NCBI GenBank assembly: GCA_013076295.1
Contig: RQOL01000660.1
Location: 3,596,001 to 3,660,000, forward strand
Reading direction: 5' to 3'
Length of the DNA: 64,000 nucleotides
Origin: Sanderia malayensis
Taxonomy: Eukaryota > Cnidaria > Scyphozoa > Semaeostomeae > Pelagiidae
Part shown: positions 20,812 through 33,700 of the stretch, piece by piece
How the letters are laid out: each line of letters starts with the position of its first letter
Position numbering within the stretch: position 1 is the stretch's first letter
The notes under the pieces: generated by a model
What the model saw: the letters and a program-made list of their open reading frames with translations, nothing else
What the model was told of the DNA's origin: nothing
The model's database searches: none
Program-made: the position numbers and the translations under genes

Positions 20812-23800
20812 TTACGGCACGTAACCCGGAGAGGAAGAGAAACAAGCAGCAATTGTAACCAACAGCATTATCATGAAGGAGTACAACAGAAATTGATCAA
20901 TTGTCATGGCAACAATTCTCCACTCGCTCTTCACAACATCATCTTCATCATCGCATTTGATTTTGTCAACAATGAGCTCCAACTTTCTTGTGATTGGATC
21001 CAGTTCGCTGTTCTTCGATCTCTGCTCACTCACCGAAAACGTATGCTTGCAACGTGTCACCTCTGTTTTCACTTGGCAAGCGGGATTGCCATTCTTGTGC
21101 TGCGTCGTGTTGCGAACCCATACCTTGTGGAGGAGAAAAAAATCAACCTCGTTGACACGATGAAACAATCCAACTTTCATAAACATTCAATATCCACCCT
21201 TCAATCTTTGCAACCTTGAAGCCTTGAACTGCTTCATAGTTGATGTCACCGTGGGTTCAGTAAACTCCCAGAGCAGGGTTCCTAGGGTTAAGCTATACTC
21301 CTTGATTACCCTAATCGTGGTTTGTTACACCCTGAATTATACTGTACTCCATCAATCAATCAATCAGGAAATTGTCCCTAAAGAGTCCAGGAAAAAGTTA
21401 AAGGCAAAATGAACCTTGCTCGAGTCATGATGATTTAACATCGTGAAAACTCAAATGTTCGAATGAAAAATGTTCAAAACATTAAGAAATTACGGTTCAA
21501 AAACATTCATGTTAAGTTGTTGAGAAACATGTCAGCTATGCAATTTGTTGACAATGACAGTTTTAAAAATCAACAAAGCTTACTTGTAAGTCTCTGCTAT
21601 CCTCATCCTTAGTCGACCCAGATCCCTCTGACATGCTGCCCTTCCTCTGAAACGGCAGCATTTGAACGTACTCCTCGGTGCCCTGTTGCCCGTTCGATTC
21701 TTTCTTGCGCACGCCCAGTTTATAGGAGAGCCATTCCAGAACGTACCTTCTCATCCACAACGCCATGGGCGGATCACCGGGCTCTTTGTGGTACAAGCGC
21801 ATAATATAACACAGTACAATGATCATGAGCACCATTTCAACCATTGCAGCACTGAAGAAAACACTCACTAATGGTATCGTCTCACTTGTTGCTGGTATAA
21901 TATCTGCCACAACCAACATAAACACAGTCATCGCCAACAGCAACGTTATTGCCAGCGATATTCGCTCACCTATACAATTCAATTTTGATAGTCATGTGAT
22001 AAAACTCTGTGGTGCATGATGTTATACATAGTAGTACATAGTATTACAGTGTCTCAAGCAGAAAACCTCGGATTAGCAAAATGTTCGCCCTGTAGAAGCT
22101 CATCAAATTAAGGCCAATACCCTCGGGACCCAGGAATAAGTGCCCGCTTTACTGTAGTACACAGCAAGGCTTCACTGTAATACACAGCAAGGCTTCACAC
22201 AGCAGTTGCTCCAACTTATCATTTTTTTTGCCACTTTTTAACTTGCCCTCCCCTCTCCAATACCTATTTTGGATCAAAACTCCACATTTCAAAGAGTAAA
22301 GAATTGCGTACCTGATTCTGCTGGCAGTAGGAATGAAAGCATCGTAAGCATGCCAATCATCGTCATGGGGAATATCAGATTGCAAAGGTAGAATAAAGAT
22401 CTTCTCTTCACAATTACTGTATAGGTCACATCAGGATATAACTCAGGACAGCATATATATTTCACTTCGTTTCTTTTGGCGGGAATTCCCACCATAAGCC
22501 ATTCTGCATTCGGAAGATATTTGGCTACGAGAAAGAGTGGTATACAGGGTTTTGTAAGAGAGCAGGGAATTGTCTGAGAGAGAGGACCTTATATGGGAAA
22601 GATAACTGGAAAATGATAGTTTAATTTCATTCTAGCTTCTGAACTCACTGAGATCAGCTTCAGGATCTTCTGGCAAAAGATTCAACCTTGCTTTGTCGTA
22701 TGTCCAGCTTCCAAATTTCATTATACACCGTTGTTCATCAAATGGAAAGAATTTAACATTGATCGCACACTTGCTCTTGAGAATTACAGGAGCAAGCCAC
22801 TTGGATTTGCCTGAGCTCTCTAAAATAACACGTGTGTTTAGTCGATCAAGATTCCCGCCAAAACTTTTGTCTTCGTCAGCACTGTCCAAAATAAACAACA
22901 ATCAGTTAATCAATCGAAAAAGGATTTATGAAAATAAATTATAAATGATTCCATTATTAACAAGTTTACATAGTTAATGACGGAATAATTATAAAGAACA
23001 AGTAGAATAAACATGTTATTTGAAATATTATAGTGATTTCAATTTATGGAGGGTAGGGCCAGACTTGAAGCACAGATTAAACAAGTTTAAATCAAGGCTG
23101 CATAGCTAATGCTAATTGATACCAATTAATGCTAATTAATACAAAATAGTTCCTTTGTTGGCTACTAGAACAGGTATGGAATAACTGTTTGTATGTTGTT
23201 GGATATCTGGGTAAAATGCCTTTATTAACTCATGCTATAGAAAGCAGCAAAAATAACATGACTAATACTTTTGATGTGGGAAAATACTCTGCTTACTTGT
23301 TGTATAGAACAATGTCAGGAAGCCAAACTTTGGTTGGATAAACATTGATGGTCGTAATGTTGTTATAGTCTGCGGCATTCCATGCCAAAAGTGGGTTTGT
23401 CCAGACCTACGGAAGTGAAAAGTGATGTATAGTACAGTGCACAGTGAAATATACTGTGTTTATAATTTGAAATTACCTAACATAATATATCAACAACACA
23501 CACAAATCCATTTCACCCCCTTTAATGCACCAACCCCATTAGATGGAGTTTAAACGACAGGCCGAGTCAAGCGGGAAACTTGAATTAAAACCCGCTGTTC
23601 ATAAACGCCCCCTAAATTCAATAAAAATTTAATAAACCCCCTCCATGAAACATCCTATACAGAGCTCTGTAAATTAAAAAAATCCAATAGGTGCCGCTCA
23701 TTTAAACGACTGTCCCAACAGACGCCCTCATATATACCCGAACTTTTGATAAGCATTCTGTTATTTATGAAGAATATTTAAGCAAATGCATACTTGTCTG

Positions 23801-24592
23801 ATGAAGGCACTGATCATCAAAATTTGGTTCTTTTCATGCTGCAACAAAAATTCATGTCATGAAAACTATACAATAAAACAGTAAAAACCATACAGTAAAA
23901 ACCCAGGTCCAAAAGCCTGCAAAATTTATATCAAGCAAATTGTTCGAAAACAATACAAAACAATACGCTATTGATTTTGCCATTGTTTTGAGCAAGAATG
24001 TCATAATGGAGGTTCTTAATTCATTGAATTTCGTATGCGGGTCTTCACTATATCTGGTGTGATAAATTTTAAGTAAGGTTAAGATTAAGATTAGGTCTAC
24101 GTAACTTTAACGAGTGATGAAAAAGGTTGAAACTTTAGTCTACTATGAATGTTGACCTTCATCTTGTCCTCTCTTTCTGGCTCGAACTCAAATTGAACTC
24201 GAACTCGCAAGCAAAGGGTCGAGAGATATACTCAAGCGTGTTCGAGCCAAGCAGAAATTTGATTGGTGAATGAAAAACAAATTATACAGTTGACTCTCGC
24301 TATCTCAAACTTGGGAAATGAAAATTTGTTTGGCATAGCCAGAGTTCGAGATGCCCGAACCAAATTCAGCCCAACTAGAGAACGAGGGGAAATGGGAATC
24401 CGTTAGAGATAATCGAGTTCGAGATAGCGAGATTCGACTGTACCGCACTTACAATATCAACTAGTTGGCTGACGGTGAAGCCAAATGTAACATTAACCGT
24501 ATCGTTATCGTCAATGGTTGGTCGTGCTTCTCTCGTGTAATTCTTAAACAAATCATTGAGAAGACGTGTTTCAGCATCGCTTGATTCAAATC
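20812..24592 (-). CDS. Nicotinic acetylcholine receptor alpha-like subunit (first exon(s) not found)
   Basis: A pentameric ligand-gated cation channel subunit at the plasma membrane. Seven exons join in phase: 24453-24592, 23794-23838 (the typical 45-nt exon, HEKNQILMISAFIRQ), 23297-23406, 22649-22881, 22312-22524, 21584-21969 and 20812-21123 (stop TAA). They give 478 residues. Visible features: ligand-binding domain motifs (VWTNPLLAWN, PTKVWLPDIVLYNN), the Cys loop CAINVKFFPFDEQRC with 13 residues between cysteines, a vicinal Cys pair in loop C (YICCPELYPD) that marks alpha-type subunits, TM1 (LCNLIFPMTMIGMLTMLSF), a TM2 preceded by GER as in cation channels, TM3 with an adjacent MRLYHKEPGDPPMALWMR start of the cytoplasmic loop, and TM4 near the C-terminus. 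The signal-peptide exon must lie 5' of 24592, within the next kilobases, but I could not pick it out. Confidence 0.92.
24287..24440. mobile_element. pogo/Tigger-like MITE, 154 bp
   Basis: Terminal inverted repeats CAGTTGACTCTCGCTATCTC (left) and the complement of CAGTCGAATCTCGCTATCTC (right) are flanked by TA on both sides (24285-24286 and 24441-24442). This is the signature of Tc1/mariner-pogo superfamily insertions. It has no coding capacity. It sits just inside the nAChR intron, ending a few bases from the splice donor of exon 24453-24592. Confidence 0.85.
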
Positions 24593-27500
24593 CTGCAAAA
24601 TAAACGCAGGCATTATAGCAGCTTAAAAGCTAGTATTTGCAGAGCTAATATTTGTATGGCATTTATTTATCAAAGCAAAATCCTGATTATCATATAATTG
24701 TCATGGTTTTGTTATAATCTAGTCGTGGTATTAGCCCTGGTCCTTGCTTAAAAGCCTTGTCTTGTTAGATTTGGCAGAAGTATTGTCTGGATCTTATTGT
24801 GATCTTGCTTTATATGCTGCTTATGTCATTGCCGTAATGCTATCATCCATCCCATTCTTTTCTTAGTTTATCATCTATGGGCAAGGCAGGTTGGTGTTGT
24901 TGCGTAGCCAGCTTTCGTACATGGCGTCGAATCATAATCCAACTGCTTATCGGTAAATGATTCAACCAATTGACGACAAAATGCAATTAGATTTTGAAGA
25001 AAACGGCAACAGCTGGGATGCAAAGAGGTATTTTCTAAACAACCAACCATGTGAAAACACAGAACCAGAACAGAAAGAGCAACTAATTACATGAGCAATT
25101 ATGATTCATTAGTATTTGTTCTCGGCTACACCTAGGTCATCTTTTCAGATAAGAAATAAAATAAACTTTTCGATTTAATGAAAGACTGCTGATGTTATGC
25201 AATATTATTTGTTCCAGTAATTGTTCAAAAATATGCATTCTTCGTTAGCGGTTAACGGGAATCAAGGAGATGTCGCAGGAACAATTTCTTATCTGCCTCC
25301 TCACTTAACCTCGTTTTCAGGCCGAGGCAAAGTCAACAAATCAACACCGCATATGCGCAGCTCCTCCACAATTCACACAAATTCATACAGCAAATCTGCG
25401 ACTGTGCTTGTTGTCAAGCCTTTTCATTATAAAAGAAGTGGTGTGCAGTGCAGGAAAAGATTTAAAACTGTTCTCATCAGGCTAACACAAAACGTATAAA
25501 TAGCAGTGCACCACCACGCAAGCCACAGCTCTTTATGATCTTTTCATATCTCATTGAACAATGCCTACAATGGCTTCTTTTGTCCATTGAAAATCGGTTC
25601 AAAATCTGTTTAATTTAGTTGGCGTCCTGTTGGGTGCAATAATAAGCAATTTACCCGAATAACATAAGATAACTGGTGAGAAGGAATGAAGATGATGGTT
25701 TGATTAATAAATTACACGTCTCTTGTAGCTACACGCCTCTTGTAGCTACACGCCTTTTGCAGCTACAATAAAATCGAGAGCAGAAGGAAAGCCCTGATCA
25801 ATTCAAGCATTTGTTAACTCGAAAGTCTTTGTCAAAACCCATTAATCAATAATGTTTTATCAATACGTTTTTCATTAGTTGTTACATGATATTTCCAATA
25901 GCTCACAACAAATGGCCTTCCTTAATCGAACCCACAACAACCAGAGCGTTCTCCCTCACTCGAACCATTTTACCAAGTCCCTTTCTGCTATCAGAAACGT
26001 GCTGCAGAAACTAATAACAATATTGAATCACAATATTATAGTAAGAATTTTCATAATGGACATAGACAACTTTAAAATCAGACGGATTTTAATTTAAAAC
26101 ACGAGTTAATCCCATACCAGATTAACTCGCATTTTAACTGGTGTTATTAATTCTCGAATGTCTTCCTAAAACAGTCATGAAAACGAGATTCAAACTTCAT
26201 AGCAGCTGAACACTGAGTCATTAAGAGAACACATGTTACGTCATGTCACGTATGGAAACATAAAATTAAATGAAAATTAGGGATTACATTGGCGCTCAGA
26301 CTCGATAAAGGAGAGATGTTGAGCCTATTTAGTATAGTTTAGTAAACAAATACTAATAAATAAGGCAAAATACATGTGCATTTTTGAGCCATCGAAAATC
26401 TCTTTTGAATTTCATTGAAAAGACAGACTTTTATTAATACGTTCTGTTGAATTATTTATCGTAAAAGACATGACTTGAACTTTAAAAGGTGTTATTTTCA
26501 ATTGGGTGTTCTCTTTGCAAGATAATACTTACCTTGCATGAGAAATTGTCTATAGTTCTTTTCAATTCAAAAATGTTTTTTAACAAGAGTTTCACTAATA
26601 ATATGTCCAGCACGGGACTCAATTATGAAAACGAAAAAGGAAAAACTGGCATTTTGAAATCCATTTCTTACTCCCAAAATCAACAGCAACCTTTCTGTTA
26701 AACTCTAAACGTCAATAAACACGGAGTTGTGTTATCGTATAGTGATATAAGCATAAATTTTGCAAACTATGCAATGCAGTTATTATGTTTTTGCATAGCG
26801 AATTCATGTGAAACTATTCAGCGACTGATTGTAGCCTTTATTCTTTAACTTTCGAATTTAGATCTTATTGTATTTCATCTACACGTTTGATAAAGCTAAA
26901 CTATTAATCACTCAGCAACTGTAGCTCTGTTCTTCAACTTTCGAATGTTTGCAAGCAAATCTACTACCAGTTTTATCCCAAAACAGTAGGTATATATAAT
27001 TGCACAACGTTAATGCAATAAGTGACAAATGACATTGTATTTTTCGTACCCAAGACAGCACAGCGACAAAACTGAGATCCGAGGTACTGAAATTAATTAA
27101 AATTAATTGAATTTTTATTATAAAAAATCTTCTATGCATGTAATTGAGATAAAGAGAAACAAGGGTTCGGAAATAGCAACGGTGAAGAACACAATATTTC
27201 ACACACACATGGTGAAACAACAATAAAAGTTTGTCATAAATTTGAAGAATTTGCTTTCCGATTCAAAAATCTAGCTTTCCTTTCTTATTGAGCTATCAAA
27301 CTTTGGATAAATGGATCAAATGAACATCTCTTTCATTTGACTGAATTCGATTTTAACAAAGCACAGTGAGATAGAAGTATCCCATATGGATAGCTTAACC
27401 AGGCCAAACCAAGGATTACGGTTGCTTTCAACATGTGGGCTGCGGTGAATTCACCTTATTGTAAACAATAGCACACTGGCAGGAAAATAAAGGTCCCAGC

Positions 27501-30361
27501 AGTAGAACAACCAGATCTGATAGCCTGATAGTTTAATTATATGATATACTGTGGATTTGGCTGACTGGCCTAGCCAGAAAATATTGAGTCACCGAGCTAC
27601 AAGTCTATGTACTATGTTCTGAAATTCTATTCGATTCTCTTTGAATGTCTCGGGAGAATTTGAAAGAAACGTTGTCCTAGCAAATACAACACAATTCATA
27701 ATGCCAGCAAGTTGAGTCTGAATTTAAACAAGGATTGACAAAGAGAGCCATCAGTTACCAGGACAAACACTTTTTATAGAGTAAACATGTTTCAAATAAG
27801 TCAATGAACACGAAAAACCCTCAAGAAAATAGAGAAACCTCGCCACAAAAGGATTGTTGAACAGACGCCTTCAAAAGTTGCATCTGCTCAAAGCAGCAAA
27901 TGTATAATTTCTTTAACAAGCTTTAATTAGTGACGGGAATTTCTCCACCATTTAAACTAATATATAAATCGACATCTTCTCTGTCTGATATTTAAACAGG
28001 TTCTTAGCAATGATATGATATGAGATATCATAATAGTCAACATTGAAATGTTTTTATCATATGTATACGAGTGATATAAACGTTTTGATGTCACTCTTTC
28101 CACACCCAGCTAAACGGAAAATGCAAACAAACTTGAATGTGAACAGATTCAAATTCAATAAATTCGCCAATTTTACTAACCTGGTAAGATTAAAAGCAAA
28201 TGTGCTAGAATCAGAAATATTTGACGGCACTGCATTTCGACAATGGAACAAACAGCAAACAGATCCTTGTAAATACGCGTGCTTCTGTTGCAGGTGGTGA
28301 GGTAAAATGGTCTACAATGCTACAAAATAGCACCAATCTTATACAACTTTGGTTTCTTCCGATAGTAGTAAAACCACTTGAAAATATCGGAATCTGACGT
28401 GCTGGTGTTCTGATGGAACAAGAACTCAGAATCTTAACAGCAGTCTTTAACAGAAAAATGGAAGGCGGTATTTAATGCTGGTTGGATAGCTGCGCCACAA
28501 ATGTCTTTCTCAGTGTCCACTATTAAAAAAACATTCTATAACAGATGAAACGATATGATCCTTGGAGTCTCTATGCTTCTCCGACTGCAACAACCCAACC
28601 ACAATTGATGAAAATGAATAAACACTTGATGGTTAAGTGTAGAATGGTCGACCACGATTCTGATAATGTAAATGATAAAGTGAGCCGCATTAAAATGCAG
28701 CGACCGTCGGCAGAATGCTGAACTTGGCTTTCTTTGAATAAAGCTCCTTTCAGACGACACGACTCTTAATTATATAGCAATGGAATGGACCTCCGCACGT
28801 CTGTTCTGTCGAAGCGCAGATGACAATTGAGATTGGTCTTTGTTGCGCTTGCCTGCCTCTTATCCATTTATCGTGATAGCAAGGTGCGTCACGTCACTGG
28901 CGCGAAAAAGTCAACCAGATTACAAAACAAGCACAGCCAGCGACGTAAACAAAAATTAAACTTAAAAACAACCGGGTAGATATATAAATGTGAGGTCAAG
29001 AGAAATTTTCCAGATTGCTTAATTACTACGTAAATTGTAAGAGCATCATGAAAAAATTGCCATTCTAGAATCATGTTGTGAATTAATCGCATGATTTAAA
29101 ACTCATTCTCCCGGAAAGATTATCGATTATTTGCTATTGATTGGATTAAAATACAGGTCGTAATCTTGCGAGAATGGTTGGGTCAATATATAGCATCAGT
29201 TGTATAACTCGAACTCTTGTGATTCGAACTTGGATCTTATTCGAACGAAAACGAATCCGTATATTCAAAATGTCCGATTTGAGGATTATTAACGTGAGGA
29301 CTTGTGTCTATCCGATTGGGAAATTATGAACTTAAGCAACTTCATAGCCCCCGATGAGACAATAAATTACGATCTTGCTCAAAAATTCACAAAACGTTTA
29401 CTAACAACAAATAATGTAAATAGATGATTAAATTTTAAGCAGATATCGAGAACTTATGTTTATAATGTTTTTGGCTCGGTTAGGGTGGCCATCTGCTGGG
29501 TGCCATTGTTTACCAAAAGAATCGCTTTGGTCTTTCACCAGTCATCTTAGACATCTTAAAGATTTTCAAGACATTTCGATGCAGGCTTATATGTCGGTTT
29601 TCACATTTATTTGTGTTTAATTGTGTTATTCCGACAAGCTTTTGAGCTCTTTCGAACGAACTGGGGAAAAGTGAGGACATATTTGCTCCGTCATTTGTTG
29701 TTTTTTTTCCTCACATTTAAGTCTACAAAATTAAACTGGGTTAAAATGAAAAACAAACAGCGTGAGCTGCAAGATAACTTGCTTAGATTATAATTTGAAC
29801 CTGAATCTGGGTTTATTTGGCTGCAGAGCAAAATGATGCTATTAAAGTCATGGATTCAAAAGGTATCAGAATACAGTCCAGATTTTTACACAGCAAATAA
29901 GAAACGAAAAGAACTTGTGAATAACAAGAACAAACTCAGACCAAAATTGAAAAGGGGCGTCAAAACAAGAGACAATAAAATTATTATCACGGCAAGATCT
30001 TCTGGTCGAAACATGGTAAAACCTAAATCGTATTATATCCACCTCAATTAATTACAAGATTAGGCCAGGATTTTCGGGTTGCTTGGCAGCTGGGAGAATA
30101 TATCAAAGCGACAGACTTAACCAAATCAATGCAGAGATTATATATTTCACTTTTAAATTAGCTTTCAGTGGAAAAGAATTGAAAGTAGAAAATTTAGTTA
30201 TCTTTGATTTATTATTGATTGACAAAAACAGCTAGGTCGTGTTTTAAAAGCTTGATCTTCCCAATTTCATTTGTTCTTGAATAAGGAAGAACACAAGACC
30301 ATACGTAATAGCTAAAATTCTCCCCAGGCGAACTCTTACCCCAAGTGAAATACATTAGCTA
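24593..30361. other. Long gene-poor interval upstream of the nAChR exons
   Basis: About 5.8 kb, very AT-rich. It should contain the promoter and signal-peptide exon(s) of the nAChR gene, but no segment had a convincing Met, hydrophobic stretch and in-phase donor. Short triple repeats of GTAGCTACACGCC occur near 25725-25765. Open frames at 25221, 25879, 26912, 28043, 28536 and 29833 show no domain or splice support. Position 30311-30361 is the tail of the satellite unit that resumes after the BEL element. Confidence 0.5.
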
Positions 30362-30659
30362 TGTCGAGAACTTGATGAACTAGTTAACTATAGTATTTAA
30401 TCATTTGTTTTGTTCAATTTCTTTATTTTATAACCCTTTCTTACATCTATATTATAAACTTTGCTCTATGCTTAATTAGCCTCGTTTTGATCGTAAAAGT
30501 ATGTAGTGAGACCAGGGATCGGAGAAAACACGTGGAGAGAGTAGTGAGGAACTGGTTCGTTTTAATTTTTTGTGATGATATAAATTTGAAAAACCAGTGT
30601 ACTTTGTGTTAATCTAACCTATGCGAGCTTTTGTTGGGGCAAAGAACAAATACCCGACA
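30362..30659 (+). repeat. 5' LTR
   Basis: 298 bp, starting TGTCGAGAACTTGATG and ending AAATACCCGACA, with TGTCG/CGACA inverted ends. I compared it by eye with the 3' LTR and found no difference. It contains AT-rich and TATA-like sequence (TTATAACCC, ATTATAAAC). Confidence 0.96.
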
Positions 30660-30661
30660 AA

Positions 30662-30680
30662 GTGGCACCCCAGATGGGAG
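30662..30680 (+). promoter_or_regulatory. Primer-binding site of BEL element
   Basis: Three bases after the LTR the sequence reads TGGCACCCCAGATGGGA. It starts with TGG, the complement of a tRNA 3' CCA end, as expected for minus-strand priming. I cannot say which tRNA it matches. Confidence 0.7.
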
Positions 30681-30725
30681 TCGAGTGAAGTCAATCGAAA
30701 TCAGAGAGATTCTAGACGGGCCTAA

Positions 30726-33700
30726 ATGGCAAATATCGAAGAGAAAACCAAGAAAATTCAAAACAAGTTTCGCCTGCTGAAGTTTACTCAACAGGAAACA
30801 GCGAGAATTATCAACAAGAACAATGTGAAAGCACTAGAGAGACACATCAATAGTTTCAACAAAAATATTGATGATATCCATACCCTGATATCGGAAGTGC
30901 AAGAATCAAAAATAGAAGCTGATGAGGAGCTTGAGGAAGTCAGATCCTGGAGTCTTAAAATTGAAGCAGATCTTGCAGAATTTGAAGATAGCATAGAGGA
31001 GTTACAGAAGAGAGTGAAATTACTGAAAAAAGAAGAAAAGGCAGCAGAGAGTCGTGAAGAGGAAGAGGTCAAGGCTGAGGCAAGGAGGCGTGAATACGAT
31101 GAGGCACTTAAATTAGAGGAAGCAAAAATGCAAATGAAAAAGCAGGTTGAGAAGGAAATAATGGAATTAAAACCATCAAGAGACCAACAACAGCAGCAAC
31201 CAACTAAAGTCAAACTACCAAAGCTTGTTATATCAAAATTCCAAGGAACATATCTAGATTGGCAACGATTTTGGAATTTATTTGAAATGGAAATTGACAA
31301 AAGTGATATTGCTTCAGTTTCTAAATTTTCCTATCTCAAAGAAGCATTGGTGCAAAAGGTTCGTGCAACAATAGATGGTCTCCCGCTCACAACGGAAGGG
31401 TATGAGCGAGCCAAGCAGATTCTCAGGACACGCTATGGAAAGCCTAGTGAGGTTGCAAATGCCCACATCCAGAATATTGTCTCATTGCCTACTATAAATG
31501 GAACTCAACCACCTAAAATTCTTGAATTCTTTGAAAAACTTGTAACAAGTGTACAAACACTGGACACAATGGGAAAACTCAAGGAGATAAATGGATATGT
31601 CAGAACAACATTAGATAAGCTGCCAGGAATAAGAGCTGACCTAGTTAGAATTGATGATGAATGGCAAGACTGGAAATTTCCACAGTTCATAGAAGCATTG
31701 AGAAGGTGGTGTGAACGAAATCCGGTTCAGGTTGAAGATAGAAACAGACAACACCCTCAACCAAGGCGTGACAAGGTATTCCAAACAAGTGATCAAGCTG
31801 GAAAACCAAAGGGGTGTGTTTACTGTGAAAATACAGAACATAAATCAGTGGATTGTGATAACATCAAAACCGTTGCTGAAAGGAAGAAGTGCCTTAGTTT
31901 GAAAAAACTATGCTTTAACTGCACAGGCAGTAAGCATCGCGCAGCAGAATGTCATAGCAGATTTAAGTGTCAAAAATGCGGTGCTAAACACCACACATCT
32001 ATCTGTGACCAGCAATCTCAGCAAATTTTACTAGCAACCAATGAAGCGAAATCAAGTGGAACTGTTACATATCCTGTTGTCTTGGTTAAAGTAAATGGAG
32101 TAACATGTCGTGCACTTTTGGACACGGGGGCAGGTAGCTCCTATGCTTCAACCACACTGCTGGACCACATTGCCAAGAAACCTGTAAGGAAAGAAAAGAG
32201 AAGAATTGAAATGATGATGCAATCGGTGACTCAAACAATTGAAGTCTACAAGGTAAAAATTGCAAGTATGAATGAAGAGTTCATGTTAGAAACCACTGTG
32301 AGTAAAGTTAACAAAGAATGTCTTTTATACTTACCCAATCCGAACTATGATGCAGTCATCTCACGATATAGCCATTTGCGAGAGGTCAAAATGGATGACT
32401 CAGATAAAAAGTCAATTCTTCCAGTTCACCTGATTCTTGGTGCAAATGAGTATTCAAGAATTAAAACTGATGAAAAGCCCAAGATTGGGACACCTGGAGA
32501 ACCCATTGCTGAAGTGACAAAATTTGGTTGGACTATCATGTCTCCAGGAAGTGAAAGCAAACTTGGAAATGTTTACCTGACAAGAAGTTCTAATGAAGAT
32601 TACGAACAGTTGTGCAGTTTGGATATCCTTGGTCTTATTGATAAACCTGATGGAGATCAGCAGCAAGTGTATGAAGATTTCAAGGAACAGTTATCTAGAC
32701 ATCCTGATGGATGGTATGAAACAGGGCTTTTATGGAAAAACAGTCATGATATGCTACACAACAACAAGAATAGAAGCCTTGGAAGACTAAACAACTTAAC
32801 AAGGAGATTGCAGAGAGAACCGGATCTTTTCCAAAAGTACGATGAAATTATACAGGACCAGCTGGACCAAGGGATTGTAGAGAGAGTTAGCAAAGAAGAA
32901 GGGAATGGTAAGGAGTATTATATTCCGCATAAACCAGTCATCCGAGAAACTGCAGAGAGTACGAAAGTCAGGATCGTTTTCGATGCCTCTGCAAAGGGAT
33001 CTGATGTCAGTCCATCTCTAAATGATTGCTTGGAGCCCGGACAGCCACTCCAGAACTTGTTGTGGAGTGTGCTGGTGAGAAACCGACTAAAGCCTGTAGC
33101 TCTTTGTGGCGACTTAAAGCAAGCATTCTTGCAAGTGCGAATACGGGAAGAAGATAGAGATTCGTTGCGGTTTCATTGGTTGAAGAACCAGGATCCAACA
33201 CAGATTGAAGTCCTGAGGTTTACCCGAGCTCTCTTTGGACTCGTACAATCCCCGTTTCTTCTTGGAGCGACAATAGAAGAGCACTTGAAACGCTGTGAAG
33301 GGAAGTATCCCACAGAAGTCGAAGAGATCAGGAGCAGCCTCTATGTAGACGACATCATAAGCGGCTCACATACTGTGGAAGACACAGAACATCTCAAGAA
33401 CACTGCCATTTCAATCTTTGGAGAAGCTCAATTTCAACTTCATAAATGGCACTCGAACATAGAGCAGTTGGAAACACACAAGAATGAGACAAATGCCAAT
33501 CAGAGCTATGCTAAAGAACAATTAGGTGTCAGAGCAGATGAGGTAAAAATGCTTGGTCTCACATGGAACAAAACCAAGGATTCTCTGGCAGTAGTCTTTC
33601 CATCAAATCAAGCTGAGATGACGAAAAGAGGAATTTTACGAAGCCTGGCTTCAGTATACGACCCACTCGGATTGGCCTCACCTACCGTGTTACTGGGAAA

